Below, piece by piece: positions 1-10,819 of a DNA stretch of 64,000 nucleotides. Source of the stretch: Bacteroidia bacterium. GTDB lineage: Bacteria > Bacteroidota > Bacteroidia > Bacteroidales > Prolixibacteraceae. The notes beneath the pieces are model-generated. The model had not been told where the DNA came from. It saw nothing but the letters and a program-made list of their open reading frames with translations, and ran no database searches. A program made the position numbers and the translations under genes. Positions within the stretch are counted from its first letter, which is position 1; every line of letters starts with the position of its first letter. The stretch spans positions 1-64,000 of the forward strand of contig JANYKW010000099.1 of the NCBI GenBank assembly GCA_025358025.1. Reading direction: 5' to 3'.

Positions 1-270
1 TATGGGAAAGTCGTTGCTTCAGATTTTATTGTGGTTCAGAATCCGCTGGATCCGGATGATTGCAACTCCATTCTCACAAAACTTCTGCATCAACCAGACT
101 ACAATGGGGTGATTGTTCTTTGCGGAATTCATACCTCTGAAGAAATGGAGACTGTCTGGATAAGAAATAAAAGCAATCTTTCCGTCCGTATTGCATTGGA
201 TCTTTTTGAGTTTGGGATTTTCATTTGCAGGAAAGGGTTGCAGAAGGAAGATTTTGTGGTGCGATTTTGA
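1..270 (+). CDS. C-terminal end of an unidentified protein (5' cut by window edge)
   Basis: The frame is open from the first base and ends in TGA at 268-270, so about 89 residues of a gene entering from the left are visible. A GTG at 31 could start a shorter ORF, but the codons before it read through without a stop, so a partial gene is the simpler reading. The visible part mixes hydrophobic strands (for example GVIVLCGIH) with charged turns and has no signal peptide or membrane segment. I do not recognise the family. It is followed after about 60 bases by the ABC ATPase, and co-transcription cannot be judged. Confidence 0.5.
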   Translation, partial: YGKVVASDFIVVQNPLDPDDCNSILTKLLHQPDYNGVIVLCGIHTSEEMETVWIRNKSNLSVRIALDLFEFGIFICRKGLQKEDFVVRF

Positions 271-331
271 ATATAAACCTGACAGGTAATTAAAAATTTC
301 CTTTAAGTTTGTAATTCTAAAATTGTTTCTG

Positions 332-1030
332 ATGGAAAATGTGATCAGATTAAAGGATATTGTTAAGAATTATCAGGTTGGCAATCAGGTAGTCAGGGCG
401 CTAAGAATGGTGTCTCTGGATATAAAAAGGGGCGAATATGTAGCCATTATGGGTGCTTCAGGCTCTGGAAAATCTACGCTGATGAATATTATTGGTTGTT
501 TGGATACCCCAACATCCGGAAATTATAAGTTGAATGACAAAGATGTCAGTCTGATGGATGATGACCGCCTTGCAGAGATCCGCAATACGGAGATTGGATT
601 TGTTTTTCAGACTTTTAATCTTTTACCAAGATATTCAGCCCTCGAAAACGTGATGCTTCCTTTGGTTTATGCCGGTGTAGGTAAAGCAAGAAGGGAAGAG
701 ATTGCTTCCGGTCAGCTCGTGAGTGTAGGGCTGGAAGACCGTATGGAGCACAAGCCCAATGAGTTGTCAGGCGGACAGCGTCAGCGTGTGGCAGTTGCCA
801 GGGCATTGGTAAATACCCCTTCCATTCTTTTGGCCGATGAACCTACCGGGAATCTCGACTCCAAGACTTCTGAAGAAATTATGAAACTCTTTGCTGAAAT
901 TCATTTGAAAGGGAATACCATTATTCTGGTAACACATGAAGAGGACATTGCCCGCCATGCTTACAGAATCATTAAATTGAAAGATGGTATCGTTGAGCAC
1001 GATTATTTGAACCCAAATCCTATATATTAA
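332..1030 (+). CDS. ABC transporter ATP-binding protein, LolD/MacB type
   Basis: ATPase subunit of a MacB/LolD/FtsE-like ABC system, which normally couples ATP hydrolysis to lipoprotein release or to efflux through a separate FtsX-fold permease. It has Walker [10 protein letters not shown] near residue 43, a Q-loop in FQTFN, signature [14 protein letters not shown], Walker [14 protein letters not shown], and the H-loop VTHEED. The length of 232 residues is normal for the family. ATG 332 is chosen over the in-frame TTG at 323 because [12 protein letters not shown] is a typical start for the family. No permease gene is present in the window, so the partner and substrate remain unknown. Confidence 0.9.
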   Translation: MENVIRLKDIVKNYQVGNQVVRALRMVSLDIKRGEYVAIMGASGSGKSTLMNIIGCLDTPTSGNYKLNDKDVSLMDDDRLAEIRNTEIGFVFQTFNLLPRYSALENVMLPLVYAGVGKARREEIASGQLVSVGLEDRMEHKPNELSGGQRQRVAVARALVNTPSILLADEPTGNLDSKTSEEIMKLFAEIHLKGNTIILVTHEEDIARHAYRIIKLKDGIVEHDYLNPNPIY

Positions 1031-1050
1031 CGTAGAAGGTTGAGAAAAAA

Positions 1051-1086
1051 GACGGAGTTGACGGAAAGGACGGGGTTGACGGAAGG
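1051..1086. repeat. Two tandem 18-bp units
   Basis: Two adjacent 18-bp copies (1051-1068 and 1069-1086) of a gacggRgttgacggaaRg-type unit differ at two positions. They lie between the ABC ATPase stop and the adenosyltransferase start. The function is unknown; it may be simple repeat expansion in an intergenic spacer. Confidence 0.6.
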
Positions 1087-1177
1087 TTTGAGGAACCGGT
1101 TGTGCAGATTCCAAAAATTTGGGCTAACAGGCTAATAGCTAAATTTTAATGTCTGTTAATAGAGAGTAATTAACAAA

Positions 1178-1723
1178 ATGAGAGTATATACCAAAACAGG
1201 CGATGATGGTACTTCCGGTTTAATTGGGGGTACGAGGGTGGAGAAGTATGATCTGCGTCTTGAGTCGTATGGAACTGTTGACGAACTGAACAGCTGGCTG
1301 GGCTTGATAAGGTCTCAGCCAATAGACCAAAATACCCGGGAAGTTTTGCTTTCTGTTCAAAACAATCTATTCGTGATTGGTGCCAGGTTAGCCACTGATC
1401 TTTCCCGGGCAGATCTGGCAGACAAATTGCCCCTGAGTATGGATGACATTGCAAAATTGGAAAAGGAGATGGACCTGATTCTTGATCATTTGCCTCCGAT
1501 GGAACATTTTGTTCTTCCTGGAGGTAGCAATACAATCTCATATTGTCATCTTGCCAGGACTGTATGCAGACGCGCGGAACGGAGGGTTTGCCAGCTGGCT
1601 AAAGGGGTAAGCACTCCGCCCGAGATTATTAAATATCTAAACCGACTATCAGACTATCTTTTTGTTCTCTCACGTAAGATAGCTGTAGATGAGCAAGTTG
1701 ATGAAGTTCAGTGGCGGCCGTAA
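1178..1723 (+). CDS. Cob(I)alamin adenosyltransferase, PduO type
   Basis: Transfers the adenosyl group of ATP to cob(I)alamin to form adenosylcobalamin in the cytoplasm. The N-terminal ATP-binding signature YTKTGDDGTSGLIGG is at residues 4-18, followed by the VDELNSWLG helix. The RRAERRV motif near residue 130 and the NRLSDYLFVLSR motif near residue 155 are the conserved late elements of PduO/MMAB enzymes. At 181 residues it is full length. It stands alone here; the cofactor users (for example methylmalonyl-CoA mutase) are not in the window. Confidence 0.93.
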   Translation: MRVYTKTGDDGTSGLIGGTRVEKYDLRLESYGTVDELNSWLGLIRSQPIDQNTREVLLSVQNNLFVIGARLATDLSRADLADKLPLSMDDIAKLEKEMDLILDHLPPMEHFVLPGGSNTISYCHLARTVCRRAERRVCQLAKGVSTPPEIIKYLNRLSDYLFVLSRKIAVDEQVDEVQWRP

Positions 1724-1804
1724 AATTTATGCGTATTAATTTTTATTCTCACAAAAAAATAGTAACATCGCAAAACCGTTAACAATAATCTAAATTATTC
1801 AAAT

Positions 1805-2026
1805 ATGTACTGGACATTGGAATTGGCTTCAAAATTAGAAGATGCTCCCTGGCCTGCAACCAAGGATGAACTGATTGATTTCGCAATACGTTCAGGTGCG
1901 CCACTTGAAGTAATTGAAAATTTGCAGGAGATGGAAGATGAAGGTGAGATTTATGAATCTATTGAGGATATCTGGCCGGATTATCCGAGCAAGGACGACT
2001 TCTTTTTCAATGAAGATGAGTACTAA
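1805..2026 (+). CDS. Small acidic DUF2795 protein
   Basis: A 73-residue, strongly acidic cytoplasmic protein. The central segment WPATKDELIDFAIRSGAP, followed by a short helix and the IYESIEDIW patch, matches the DUF2795 pattern that is common as a stand-alone short gene in Bacteroidota. The function is unknown. An AT-rich leader precedes the ATG. Its TAA stop (2024-2026) overlaps the TAG stop of the convergent ostA-like gene, so the two genes share four bases and have no spacer for a terminator. Confidence 0.85.
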   Translation: MYWTLELASKLEDAPWPATKDELIDFAIRSGAPLEVIENLQEMEDEGEIYESIEDIWPDYPSKDDFFFNEDEY

Positions 2027-4221
2027 AGAATAGTTTTTTCTTGCTTTTTGGATGCAGGTTTCTTTTCGGGGCCTGCTATTTTTTTACGTTTCTCTTCGAG
2101 CGGGAAGATATCAAAACGGTCTTTTGGTTTTTCACTCTCTCTCCATTGGAATCCCTTCAGGGTAGCATCTTCAGTAGTTAATTCTTTCATTGGAATAGTT
2201 TTTCCTTCCGGTTTAGGAAAGAAAGTGATGCTGTCAATTTTGCTGTTTAGCAGATAAACATTGATCTTGCTGCTCTCCAACTTGTTCATTCCTGAATAGC
2301 GATCCTTGCTTTTCAGATAGTAAAGGGTAACTGCATTCCCGTTAACTTCAATTGTTTTCAAGGCATTGTTAAAGATGTACCCAATCAGCACCTTTCCTGA
2401 AATCTGGTTGTATTTGATGGAATCCTCCCTGGAGATGATAAACCCATTGTTGTCTAACCGGGCTATATCCGGGCCGGGATGGTGGGGTCTGTATTCAATC
2501 CGTTCAGCTGTCATCTGATGTACTTCTGACCAAAGTACAGGGTCATTGAATAATCTCATGACAGAATCTTTCATTTGGTATGAGAGAGAGTCACATATCC
2601 CCTGAAGATCTTTTTTGTAAAATCGCACCCTGTGATAGGCCATAAAAATTTTATCGTCTTTCTTTTTTAATGTATCAGAAGCCGTAGCAAGAGAATCTAT
2701 GACTGCTGAATTATCCTTAACGGGTATGGATATTCGGGATGACACTTTGGCCGTATCTAAAACTGTGTATAATGAATCCAGGATCACCGGTTTCTCTTTC
2801 ACTTCCCGAACCATCTTCGCCGGAACCTTGCTGGTGTCAGGAAGCGAAACTTTGCTGGTGTCTGTAGCAGATACATTGCTGGTGTCTGCAGTAGATACTT
2901 TTCCGGCACGTGCACGCGAGCTTCTGCGGCGGGTGCGACCAGACGATACTTTGCTTTTTTCTCCAGGTGAGGCCTTGCTGGTGTCGGGAGGTGCCAAACG
3001 AGAATCTGGTGTTGCTGCAGGTTTTTTACCATTTGTAGATTCGGTCATACCTTTTGGATCCGGCACAGGAACCGCAGAGTCCTCGACCAATGGATGTTGG
3101 ATAACTGCTGCCTCTTTTTTAAATGATTTTATTTTTGTTGTATCTGATTTTGCCGGAACTGATCTTGCCATATCTGGTTTGCCCTTAACAGGCTTCGTCG
3201 GTGCAACAATCTTGCCGGCACTTTTTTTGGCAACCTCTTTTTTAGCCAAATCCGGGATTGATTTTAACGTGTCTGCATGGAGGAAAAGTGTGTCTTTGGG
3301 GGAGAATTGCATAAATACTGCAGAATCGGTGACAAAGGCAATCTTTGTTTTTTCGTTGTAAATGCCGTTACGACCGGTTATGCCGATATGATTGGTCGTA
3401 TCCGATAAAAGAACCCTGCTCCTGGCTCGCCCGGTTCCGGCACTTCTGGAGTAAAAGATGGTATCACCCTGAAGAGACTGCTCTTTACCTATTATTTTGG
3501 ATGCTTTGTAAAGCTCTGCAATGTTGGTTCTGGTGTCATACCATCCCTTTTCCGAATACAGGGTACCCTGCCTGGTCGTTCCCACTATGTGCGTGGGACC
3601 GACGATGAAAACTCTTTCGGTCTTGCTGTTGTATTTCAGGGTATCAGCAGTAAGAATAAAATCTTTGTTGGTTACCTTGACGGAGTCTTTGAAGAAGAAT
3701 AGATCTTCGTTGGAATAGTACCGTCCAATTTTGCTGACGAGGACATTGGCTGTGTCGACGATTGTGCCCCAGGTTTGGTAGTTGCCTACATTGGCTTTCA
3801 GGTCAAATATCAGCTCATCGGTGGTTAGTACAATGGATTTGTTGACAAGCTTAACATGCCCTTTCACTCTGGCAATTTTACTATTACCGTCGTACTTGAT
3901 CCGGTCTCCATATAGATTCAGCGTATCTCCCTGAACGATATGCACATGGCCAAAAGCATCCACCATATTGCTGTCTTTGTATGAGTAAGCGCTGTCGCAA
4001 TATAGAAGTACATTGTTGTGGCTTAGTTCCACATTGCCAATAAGTCGGTCGGCATTTGCTATAATTCTGACATCATAGGTGTATAAATCGGAATTGAGAA
4101 TTTCGATTCTTTTTTTGCGGCTGTCAGGTTGAGGCAAAGAGCCGGATACGACATGAAATGCCACGATCATAAGCAGTGAGGCCAATAGGCTGTAACCTGA
4201 TTTCCGGATTCTCATAATCAA
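2023..4221 (-). CDS. OstA-like outer-membrane biogenesis protein
   Basis: Periplasmic protein with OstA/LptA-type beta-jellyroll repeats. In this family it is thought to take part in lipopolysaccharide transport to the outer membrane. A signal peptide covers residues 1-30. The OstA repeats run from about residue 40 to 300 (for example NADRLIGNVELSHNN and YDGNSKIARVKGHV) and resume near 540-690. Between them, about residues 330-480 form a low-complexity region rich in S, T, P, K and DTSKV units. It follows surA by 40 bases, which suggests one leftward operon. ATG 4221 or ATG 4215 could be the start. Confidence 0.85.
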   Translation of the reverse strand: MIMRIRKSGYSLLASLLMIVAFHVVSGSLPQPDSRKKRIEILNSDLYTYDVRIIANADRLIGNVELSHNNVLLYCDSAYSYKDSNMVDAFGHVHIVQGDTLNLYGDRIKYDGNSKIARVKGHVKLVNKSIVLTTDELIFDLKANVGNYQTWGTIVDTANVLVSKIGRYYSNEDLFFFKDSVKVTNKDFILTADTLKYNSKTERVFIVGPTHIVGTTRQGTLYSEKGWYDTRTNIAELYKASKIIGKEQSLQGDTIFYSRSAGTGRARSRVLLSDTTNHIGITGRNGIYNEKTKIAFVTDSAVFMQFSPKDTLFLHADTLKSIPDLAKKEVAKKSAGKIVAPTKPVKGKPDMARSVPAKSDTTKIKSFKKEAAVIQHPLVEDSAVPVPDPKGMTESTNGKKPAATPDSRLAPPDTSKASPGEKSKVSSGRTRRRSSRARAGKVSTADTSNVSATDTSKVSLPDTSKVPAKMVREVKEKPVILDSLYTVLDTAKVSSRISIPVKDNSAVIDSLATASDTLKKKDDKIFMAYHRVRFYKKDLQGICDSLSYQMKDSVMRLFNDPVLWSEVHQMTAERIEYRPHHPGPDIARLDNNGFIISREDSIKYNQISGKVLIGYIFNNALKTIEVNGNAVTLYYLKSKDRYSGMNKLESSKINVYLLNSKIDSITFFPKPEGKTIPMKELTTEDATLKGFQWRESEKPKDRFDIFPLEEKRKKIAGPEKKPASKKQEKTIL
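2826..2897. repeat. Three 24-bp in-frame repeats in the ostA-like gene
   Basis: Three successive 24-bp units (2826-2849, 2850-2873, 2874-2897) share the core ttgctggtgtc and encode eight-residue units of the DTSKV-x3 type on the minus strand. A further partial copy occurs near 2973. They lie in the disordered linker of the OstA-like protein and could change copy number without a frameshift. Confidence 0.7.
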
Positions 4222-4261
4222 CTTTATTTAATCCTACAATCCGTAAATCCATTAATCCTAA

Positions 4262-5617
4262 TCATTTTTTCCAGGATTTCAGCTTGAAATTACAGTTGCT
4301 GTAAATATCATCAATATGGATATAAGTCTTTGACTGCTGCTTAGCAATCCATGAACGGTATGTATCTTCTTTCTTTTTTCCCAGAAAGACTTCACTTAAG
4401 TGCTGATAGTCTTCCTGAAGATTGGCAGGATGTGCGGTCGATCTGGAAACCAGCTTGATGATCTTGTATACCTGGCGTTGCTTTTCATCCATCCCCAGGA
4501 ATGGCGCTGATATTTCACCAACCTTTAAATCCGGAATCAATTTACTTACATCCGGATCAAGTTCTTCCATCTGAAACTTGGAGGATCCTGTTCTTTGTGA
4601 AGTAACCAATCCGCCATTGTTTCGGGTACTCTTATCTGAAGAGTAAAGATAGGCGGACTGTTCCCAGCTCATTGATTTTTTTTGGATGAAAAGAGCCAGG
4701 CTATCGATACGTGATTTTGATTTCTCGAGCTCATTTGGGTCAATCTTAGGACGGATCAGAATGTGACGACATTTGATTTTTTCTCCTCTTTTGTCTATCA
4801 GCTGGATTATGTGGTAACCAAATTCACTTTTAACCACTTTGGAAACTGCCCCTACCTTCAGATTAAAAGCTTCTGTTGCAAAAGCAGGATCCAGCTGGGC
4901 ACGGCCAACATAGTCCATTTCTCCGCCATTTCGGGCAGAACCCGGATCTTCAGAATACAGGACAGCCAGGGTTGCAAAATTTTCCCCGCTCTCTACCCTT
5001 CGTTTGAACTCTCTCAACTTGCTCTTCACCTCCAGATCCTCCTGTTCAGTGATGACAGGTAGAATGGTAATCTGGGCATATTCTATCTGGGAGCCTATCA
5101 TAGGAATTTTATCCTTGGGCAGTTGTCTGAAATAAGTTCTTACCTCAGAAGGTGTTGAAGTAACTTTTTTAGTGATATTATTTTGCATCTCCTCTGTTTT
5201 CAACTGCTCTTTGATCATTTCACTCATATCTGATTTAAGCTGGTTGATCGATTTATTGAAATATTTTTCAACCTCTTTTTCCGAGCCGATGTTTTCGATG
5301 AAATATTTCATTCTTCGGTCCATATTCTGGTTGATCTGGTTGTCGGTGACCACGATATTGGTGTCAAGTTCTGCCTCTGCCAGGAGTAGTTTTTGTTCCA
5401 GCAGCGTCTCAAGAATTTCACATTTAATATCTCCCTCAGTGGTTTGTCCTTCTGCCTGCATTTGTATCGCCTGGCTCTCAATGTCGGATTTCAGGATTGG
5501 ATTACTTCCAACAATAGCAACAATCTGATCCACAACTTTATCCTGGGCGATAGAAACAACTGCAGTTGCCAGGATAAGTCCTGATACCAGTATGCTTTTA
5601 ATAAATAGTCTTGACAT
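4262..5617 (-). CDS. surA: SurA-type periplasmic peptidyl-prolyl isomerase
   Basis: Periplasmic chaperone and isomerase that escorts outer-membrane beta-barrel proteins to the BAM complex. It has a signal peptide ending in VSIAQ near residue 24 and a SurA N-terminal helical domain (VVDQIVAIVGSNPILKSDIE). Two parvulin-type PpiC domains follow: about 175-275 (AVLYSEDPGSARNGG, GYHIIQL) and about 280-385 (CRHILIRP, SSDKSTRNNGG). The length of 451 residues is normal. It sits 12 bases after the SurA-like gene and 40 bases before the ostA-like gene, which fits an outer-membrane assembly operon. Confidence 0.92.
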   Translation of the reverse strand: MSRLFIKSILVSGLILATAVVSIAQDKVVDQIVAIVGSNPILKSDIESQAIQMQAEGQTTEGDIKCEILETLLEQKLLLAEAELDTNIVVTDNQINQNMDRRMKYFIENIGSEKEVEKYFNKSINQLKSDMSEMIKEQLKTEEMQNNITKKVTSTPSEVRTYFRQLPKDKIPMIGSQIEYAQITILPVITEQEDLEVKSKLREFKRRVESGENFATLAVLYSEDPGSARNGGEMDYVGRAQLDPAFATEAFNLKVGAVSKVVKSEFGYHIIQLIDKRGEKIKCRHILIRPKIDPNELEKSKSRIDSLALFIQKKSMSWEQSAYLYSSDKSTRNNGGLVTSQRTGSSKFQMEELDPDVSKLIPDLKVGEISAPFLGMDEKQRQVYKIIKLVSRSTAHPANLQEDYQHLSEVFLGKKKEDTYRSWIAKQQSKTYIHIDDIYSNCNFKLKSWKK

Positions 5618-5629
5618 ATATTTAAGTAC

Positions 5630-6517
5630 TTATTTGAATTCCTTGATGATAAACCGGTTTTCTCTCTTCCCTTTCTCGTAGATATTTTTTTCGAGTTCAT
5701 GAAGAAATTCCATTTTACGGGTGTTCAAAATTAAACTTTCTATCCGATCCTTAACGAAAACGAAGGGTGCTTTTTCTCCAGCTAGAATATAATCGTTAAT
5801 CATGACGAAGTAATAGTTGTTTAAATCACTGAATTGATGGAATTTAGAATCTTTTAATAATATTTCCGGCTGTTGTTTTACTCCCGGAATTTGGGATAAG
5901 ATTTTATTGAAATCGACCCATTCATTGTTAAAGTGATCATATTTTGAAGCGTATTGAAAACTGTAGCTCTCCAGCTCACTCATTGAACGTGGACTATTCT
6001 CAGACATCCATCGTTTAATCTGGTCTGATTTAGCCACATTTTTGGGAATTTCAACATAAACTGCTTTAACAATGTTATAGTCCAGCGTGAATTTTTCGGG
6101 ATAGATATCGTAATAATGCCGGATGTCTGCTTCAGTCAGCACGGTATCCAGTTTCTGACTGAGTAGCTGCTGCTGGTACCGGTATATTATAAGGGCATTT
6201 TTATACTCCTCCAACTCTTGTGTGAGATCGCGCTGAGCTTCGTCCAGATTCTCCTCTGCCATTTTGAGCAACAGCTCTTTTTTTATCCAGCGTGTCAGTA
6301 TATCATTGACCCTTGCCAGGCTGTCAGATTTGGTCATCCCGGAGGGTAATTGAGAACGAAGATCCCTTAGCGAATAGGTTTTTTCATCCACTTTCGCAAC
6401 ATAAGCTTCATCTGCAGATTTGCCAAAATATTTACAACACATAAGAGTCACAACAATCAGCAATAGGATGATCCAGCGTGTATGTCTCTGATGATGAATA
6501 TGAATACTCTTTCGCAT
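5630..6517 (-). CDS. SurA-like chaperone without a parvulin domain
   Basis: A 295-residue exported protein with an N-terminal hydrophobic segment ending in LMCC, which could be a lipobox or simply a membrane anchor. The remainder resembles the helical chaperone arm of SurA/PpiD proteins (DILTRWIKKELLLKMAEENL, then ADIRHYYDIYPEKF). The GG- and H-containing parvulin motifs seen twice in the next gene are absent. The ending KGKRENRFIIKEFK is basic. It lies immediately upstream of surA, so a role as a non-catalytic partner in outer-membrane protein folding is a reasonable inference. Confidence 0.7.
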   Translation of the reverse strand: MRKSIHIHHQRHTRWIILLLIVVTLMCCKYFGKSADEAYVAKVDEKTYSLRDLRSQLPSGMTKSDSLARVNDILTRWIKKELLLKMAEENLDEAQRDLTQELEEYKNALIIYRYQQQLLSQKLDTVLTEADIRHYYDIYPEKFTLDYNIVKAVYVEIPKNVAKSDQIKRWMSENSPRSMSELESYSFQYASKYDHFNNEWVDFNKILSQIPGVKQQPEILLKDSKFHQFSDLNNYYFVMINDYILAGEKAPFVFVKDRIESLILNTRKMEFLHELEKNIYEKGKRENRFIIKEFK

Positions 6518-6615
6518 AGCAATAAATTACCGGATAACAAATGACAGCTATTTCAGAAAGGTTGTAAACTTTCCTCAATTTTTATCAAAATTCAGCAGGT
6601 CTGACCGCTTTAATT

Positions 6616-8160
<1,545 letters not shown>

Positions 8161-8166
8161 TTAACG

Positions 8167-10107
8167 ATGAACATGTACCGTGAAATATTGTTAAAACATT
8201 GGGGTTTTGATCAGTTCAGACCTTTGCAAGAAGATATTATCCATTCGGTTGCTTCAGGGAATGATACCCTTGGCCTGATGCCAACCGGGGGCGGGAAATC
8301 GATAACCTTTCAGGTATATTCTCTTTCTGCCGAAGGCATGTGTTTGGTTGTGACACCTTTGATTGCCCTAATGAATGATCAGGTGGACAATCTGCGTTCG
8401 AAGGGAATCAAGGCTCTGGCAATCTATTCGGGGATGTCGGCCCGGGAGATCGAGATAGCCTGTAACAACGCTGTTTACGGGGACTATAAGTTTCTGTACA
8501 TCTCTCCCGAAAGACTTTTGTCTGACAATTTCATGGAGTACCTCGTTCGTTTCAATCTGAATCTCATTACTGTCGATGAAGCCCACTGCATTTCACAGTG
8601 GGGATATGATTTTCGTCCTTCTTACCTGCAGATTGCCAATATTCGAAAATTTTTCCCCAAGGTTCCTGTGCTTGCTTTGACGGCAACTGCAACCAATGAG
8701 GTGATTGATGACATCCAGGTTAGGCTGCTTTTCCCCAGGAAGAATTTGCTCAGGAAGAGCTTCGTCAGGGAAAACGTCATTTACCTTGTACGGCAGAAGG
8801 AAGACAAGCTGGGTTATCTGGCCGACACAGTTTCCAGATCCAGGGGATCGGGGATTATTTATGTCAGGAGCAGGAAAAAGTGCCGTGAGGTGTCCGATCT
8901 GCTAAGGCAGCAACAGGTGTCCGCCGATTTTTATCATGCCGGTCTGGATCCTGCCCTGCGAAAGGAAAAGCAAAATGAATGGATGAAAGGATCTACCAGG
9001 GTGATTGTGGCTACCAATGCTTTTGGAATGGGAATTGACAAACCGGATGTGCGGTTTGTAATTCATCTTGATCTTCCCGATTCACTGGAGGCCTATTTTC
9101 AGGAAGCGGGGAGGGCTGGCCGCGACGGGGAACGGGCAATTGCCCTCATGATATACAACAGCACGGACAACCGCAGGTTGCACAAAATGGTTACCGATGC
9201 TTTCCCGGAACATGAGCGCATACGTGCGGTCTATCAGGCCCTGTGTGATTATCTTCAGATCGCTGTTGGTACCGGAAAGAACGGCTTTTATACTTTTCAG
9301 CCTGAAGATTTTGCCAGAAAGTTCAGCTTTCCGGCTACGACCGTGTACCATAGTCTGAAATTGATGGAACGAGAAGGATTTCTGATCTACACAGATGATC
9401 CCGAAAATTCGTCCCGGCTCTATTTTATTGCCCACAGAGATGAACTGTACCGGATCGAAACTGGCGGTAAGAGCCTGGATAGACTGATTGGTATGTTGTT
9501 GCGTTCCTATACCGGGTTGTTTAACGATTATGTCAGAATTGACGAAGTGTTGCTTTCCAGAAGACTGGAGATGACAACCGATGAGCTTTATCAAAATCTT
9601 AAATTTCTTTCTCAGCAAAAAATCATTCATTACATTCCCAGGAGAGAGGCGCCGGTGGTACAGTTTCTTACTGAAAGACTGGATCCTGCGCGCATCCGGA
9701 TCTCATCAGCCAATTACCGGGACCGGAAGGTCAATTACCAGAGCCGAGTGGATGCAGTCATTGCTTATGCCCGTTCGGAAGACAGGTGCCGCAGCGTTCA
9801 GCTGCTGGCCTATTTCGGAGAAATGGACTCTAAGCTATGCGGACATTGTGATATATGCAGCGGAGAACATCAATCGGGCATTTCCAATGTAGAATTCCAT
9901 GAAATAAGTAAAGAAATAGTGCAACTGTTGCTTTCAGGGCCCAAGGAAACACGGGAAATTGTTAACGGGATGGAAGTTAATGAAAAGAAGATCCTTCGCG
10001 TTGTAAGATGGATGCTGGATCAGGGAAATCTTGAACTAACCAAATCAAATCTTCTGATTTTGAAACTGGGCACATCCTCCGGTTCGTCTGATCCTGCAAC
10101 AGAATGA
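8167..10107 (+). CDS. recQ: RecQ-family ATP-dependent DNA helicase
   Basis: 3'-5' DNA helicase of recombination and repair. Motifs in order: Q/0 motif HWGFDQFRPLQ, Walker A MPTGGGKS, DEAH-type box TVDEAHCISQWGYDF with the RecQ aromatic loop, LTATAT, NAFGMGIDKPDVR, and QEAGRAGRDG. The RecQ zinc-binding module has cysteines in DRCRS and CGHCDIC near residue 570, followed by a winged-helix region. The C-terminus ends about 75 residues after the zinc site, so a full HRDC domain is not evident. ATG 8167 (or 8173) is preferred over the upstream TTG at 8101, which would add 22 low-complexity basic residues. Confidence 0.93.
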   Translation: MNMYREILLKHWGFDQFRPLQEDIIHSVASGNDTLGLMPTGGGKSITFQVYSLSAEGMCLVVTPLIALMNDQVDNLRSKGIKALAIYSGMSAREIEIACNNAVYGDYKFLYISPERLLSDNFMEYLVRFNLNLITVDEAHCISQWGYDFRPSYLQIANIRKFFPKVPVLALTATATNEVIDDIQVRLLFPRKNLLRKSFVRENVIYLVRQKEDKLGYLADTVSRSRGSGIIYVRSRKKCREVSDLLRQQQVSADFYHAGLDPALRKEKQNEWMKGSTRVIVATNAFGMGIDKPDVRFVIHLDLPDSLEAYFQEAGRAGRDGERAIALMIYNSTDNRRLHKMVTDAFPEHERIRAVYQALCDYLQIAVGTGKNGFYTFQPEDFARKFSFPATTVYHSLKLMEREGFLIYTDDPENSSRLYFIAHRDELYRIETGGKSLDRLIGMLLRSYTGLFNDYVRIDEVLLSRRLEMTTDELYQNLKFLSQQKIIHYIPRREAPVVQFLTERLDPARIRISSANYRDRKVNYQSRVDAVIAYARSEDRCRSVQLLAYFGEMDSKLCGHCDICSGEHQSGISNVEFHEISKEIVQLLLSGPKETREIVNGMEVNEKKILRVVRWMLDQGNLELTKSNLLILKLGTSSGSSDPATE

Positions 10108-10211
10108 ATTGACCCATATGACAATTGACTGAGCCTGTTCATTTTTTTGCTAAAGAACGTTGACTCACCGAAGTTTGATTACCTTTGCAGACGAGAGTTG
10201 TTGAAGTTAAC

Positions 10212-10766
10212 ATGGAACAGAGATCAATAGATGATTCCCTTTTCTCGGATGTTGTTTATTCCAGAAATGTGATTGAATTTGCCACCGTAGCCAATGAATT
10301 TTGTACTTTTACAGAGTCTGTGAGCGAACTCCCAAGAAGAGATTTTCTGGGTAAGCTGCAGAAGATGTTACCCTTACTCTATCTGAAGGCTTCACTTTTA
10401 CCCTTATTGAATGAACTGGAAGATTCTGATGACTCACCTGAAAAATTTGTCACAGAGAGCGATTACAATTTTATCCTTCGGAAATTAAGTTCAAAGATGG
10501 GAGAATTTGACAGTTATCCTGAAATATTTGAGTCAGGAATTACTTTGGGAGAAGCAAATATTGAGGCCAACATCTCAGAAAATGTTGCCGACATATACCA
10601 GGATCTGAAAGATTTTATTCTTTCCTACAGGATCGGAACGGCAGAGGTAATGAGAGCAGCCCTTTGGGAGTGCCGGAATAACTTTGAACAATATTGGGGT
10701 CAAAAATTGGTGAACGGGTTGCGCGCCGTTCACATGCTGGTGCACGGGAACACGAATGTGGAGTAG
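10212..10766 (+). CDS. DUF5063 family protein
   Basis: A 184-residue soluble, mostly helical protein with an acidic centre (ELEDSDDSPEKFVTESDYN) and the closing WECRNNFEQYWGQKL segment followed by NGLRAVHMLVHG. This is the pattern of the DUF5063 family, whose function is unknown. It lies 53 bases before the DEDD exonuclease gene, an arrangement that suggests co-transcription. ATG 10212 is chosen because the upstream TTG at 10185 would overlap the probable leader. Confidence 0.75.
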   Translation: MEQRSIDDSLFSDVVYSRNVIEFATVANEFCTFTESVSELPRRDFLGKLQKMLPLLYLKASLLPLLNELEDSDDSPEKFVTESDYNFILRKLSSKMGEFDSYPEIFESGITLGEANIEANISENVADIYQDLKDFILSYRIGTAEVMRAALWECRNNFEQYWGQKLVNGLRAVHMLVHGNTNVE

Positions 10767-10819
10767 GAAAGAACTTTCCCATCCTGCTGGTATAAAGAGA
10801 ATGAAGTCGAATAATAGCA

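Noticed and set aside
2699-3361. Plus-strand ORF of 220 codons opposite the ostA-like gene
   Set aside because: It is fully antisense to the low-complexity linker of a well-supported gene; the repeated codons there remove stops on the other strand.
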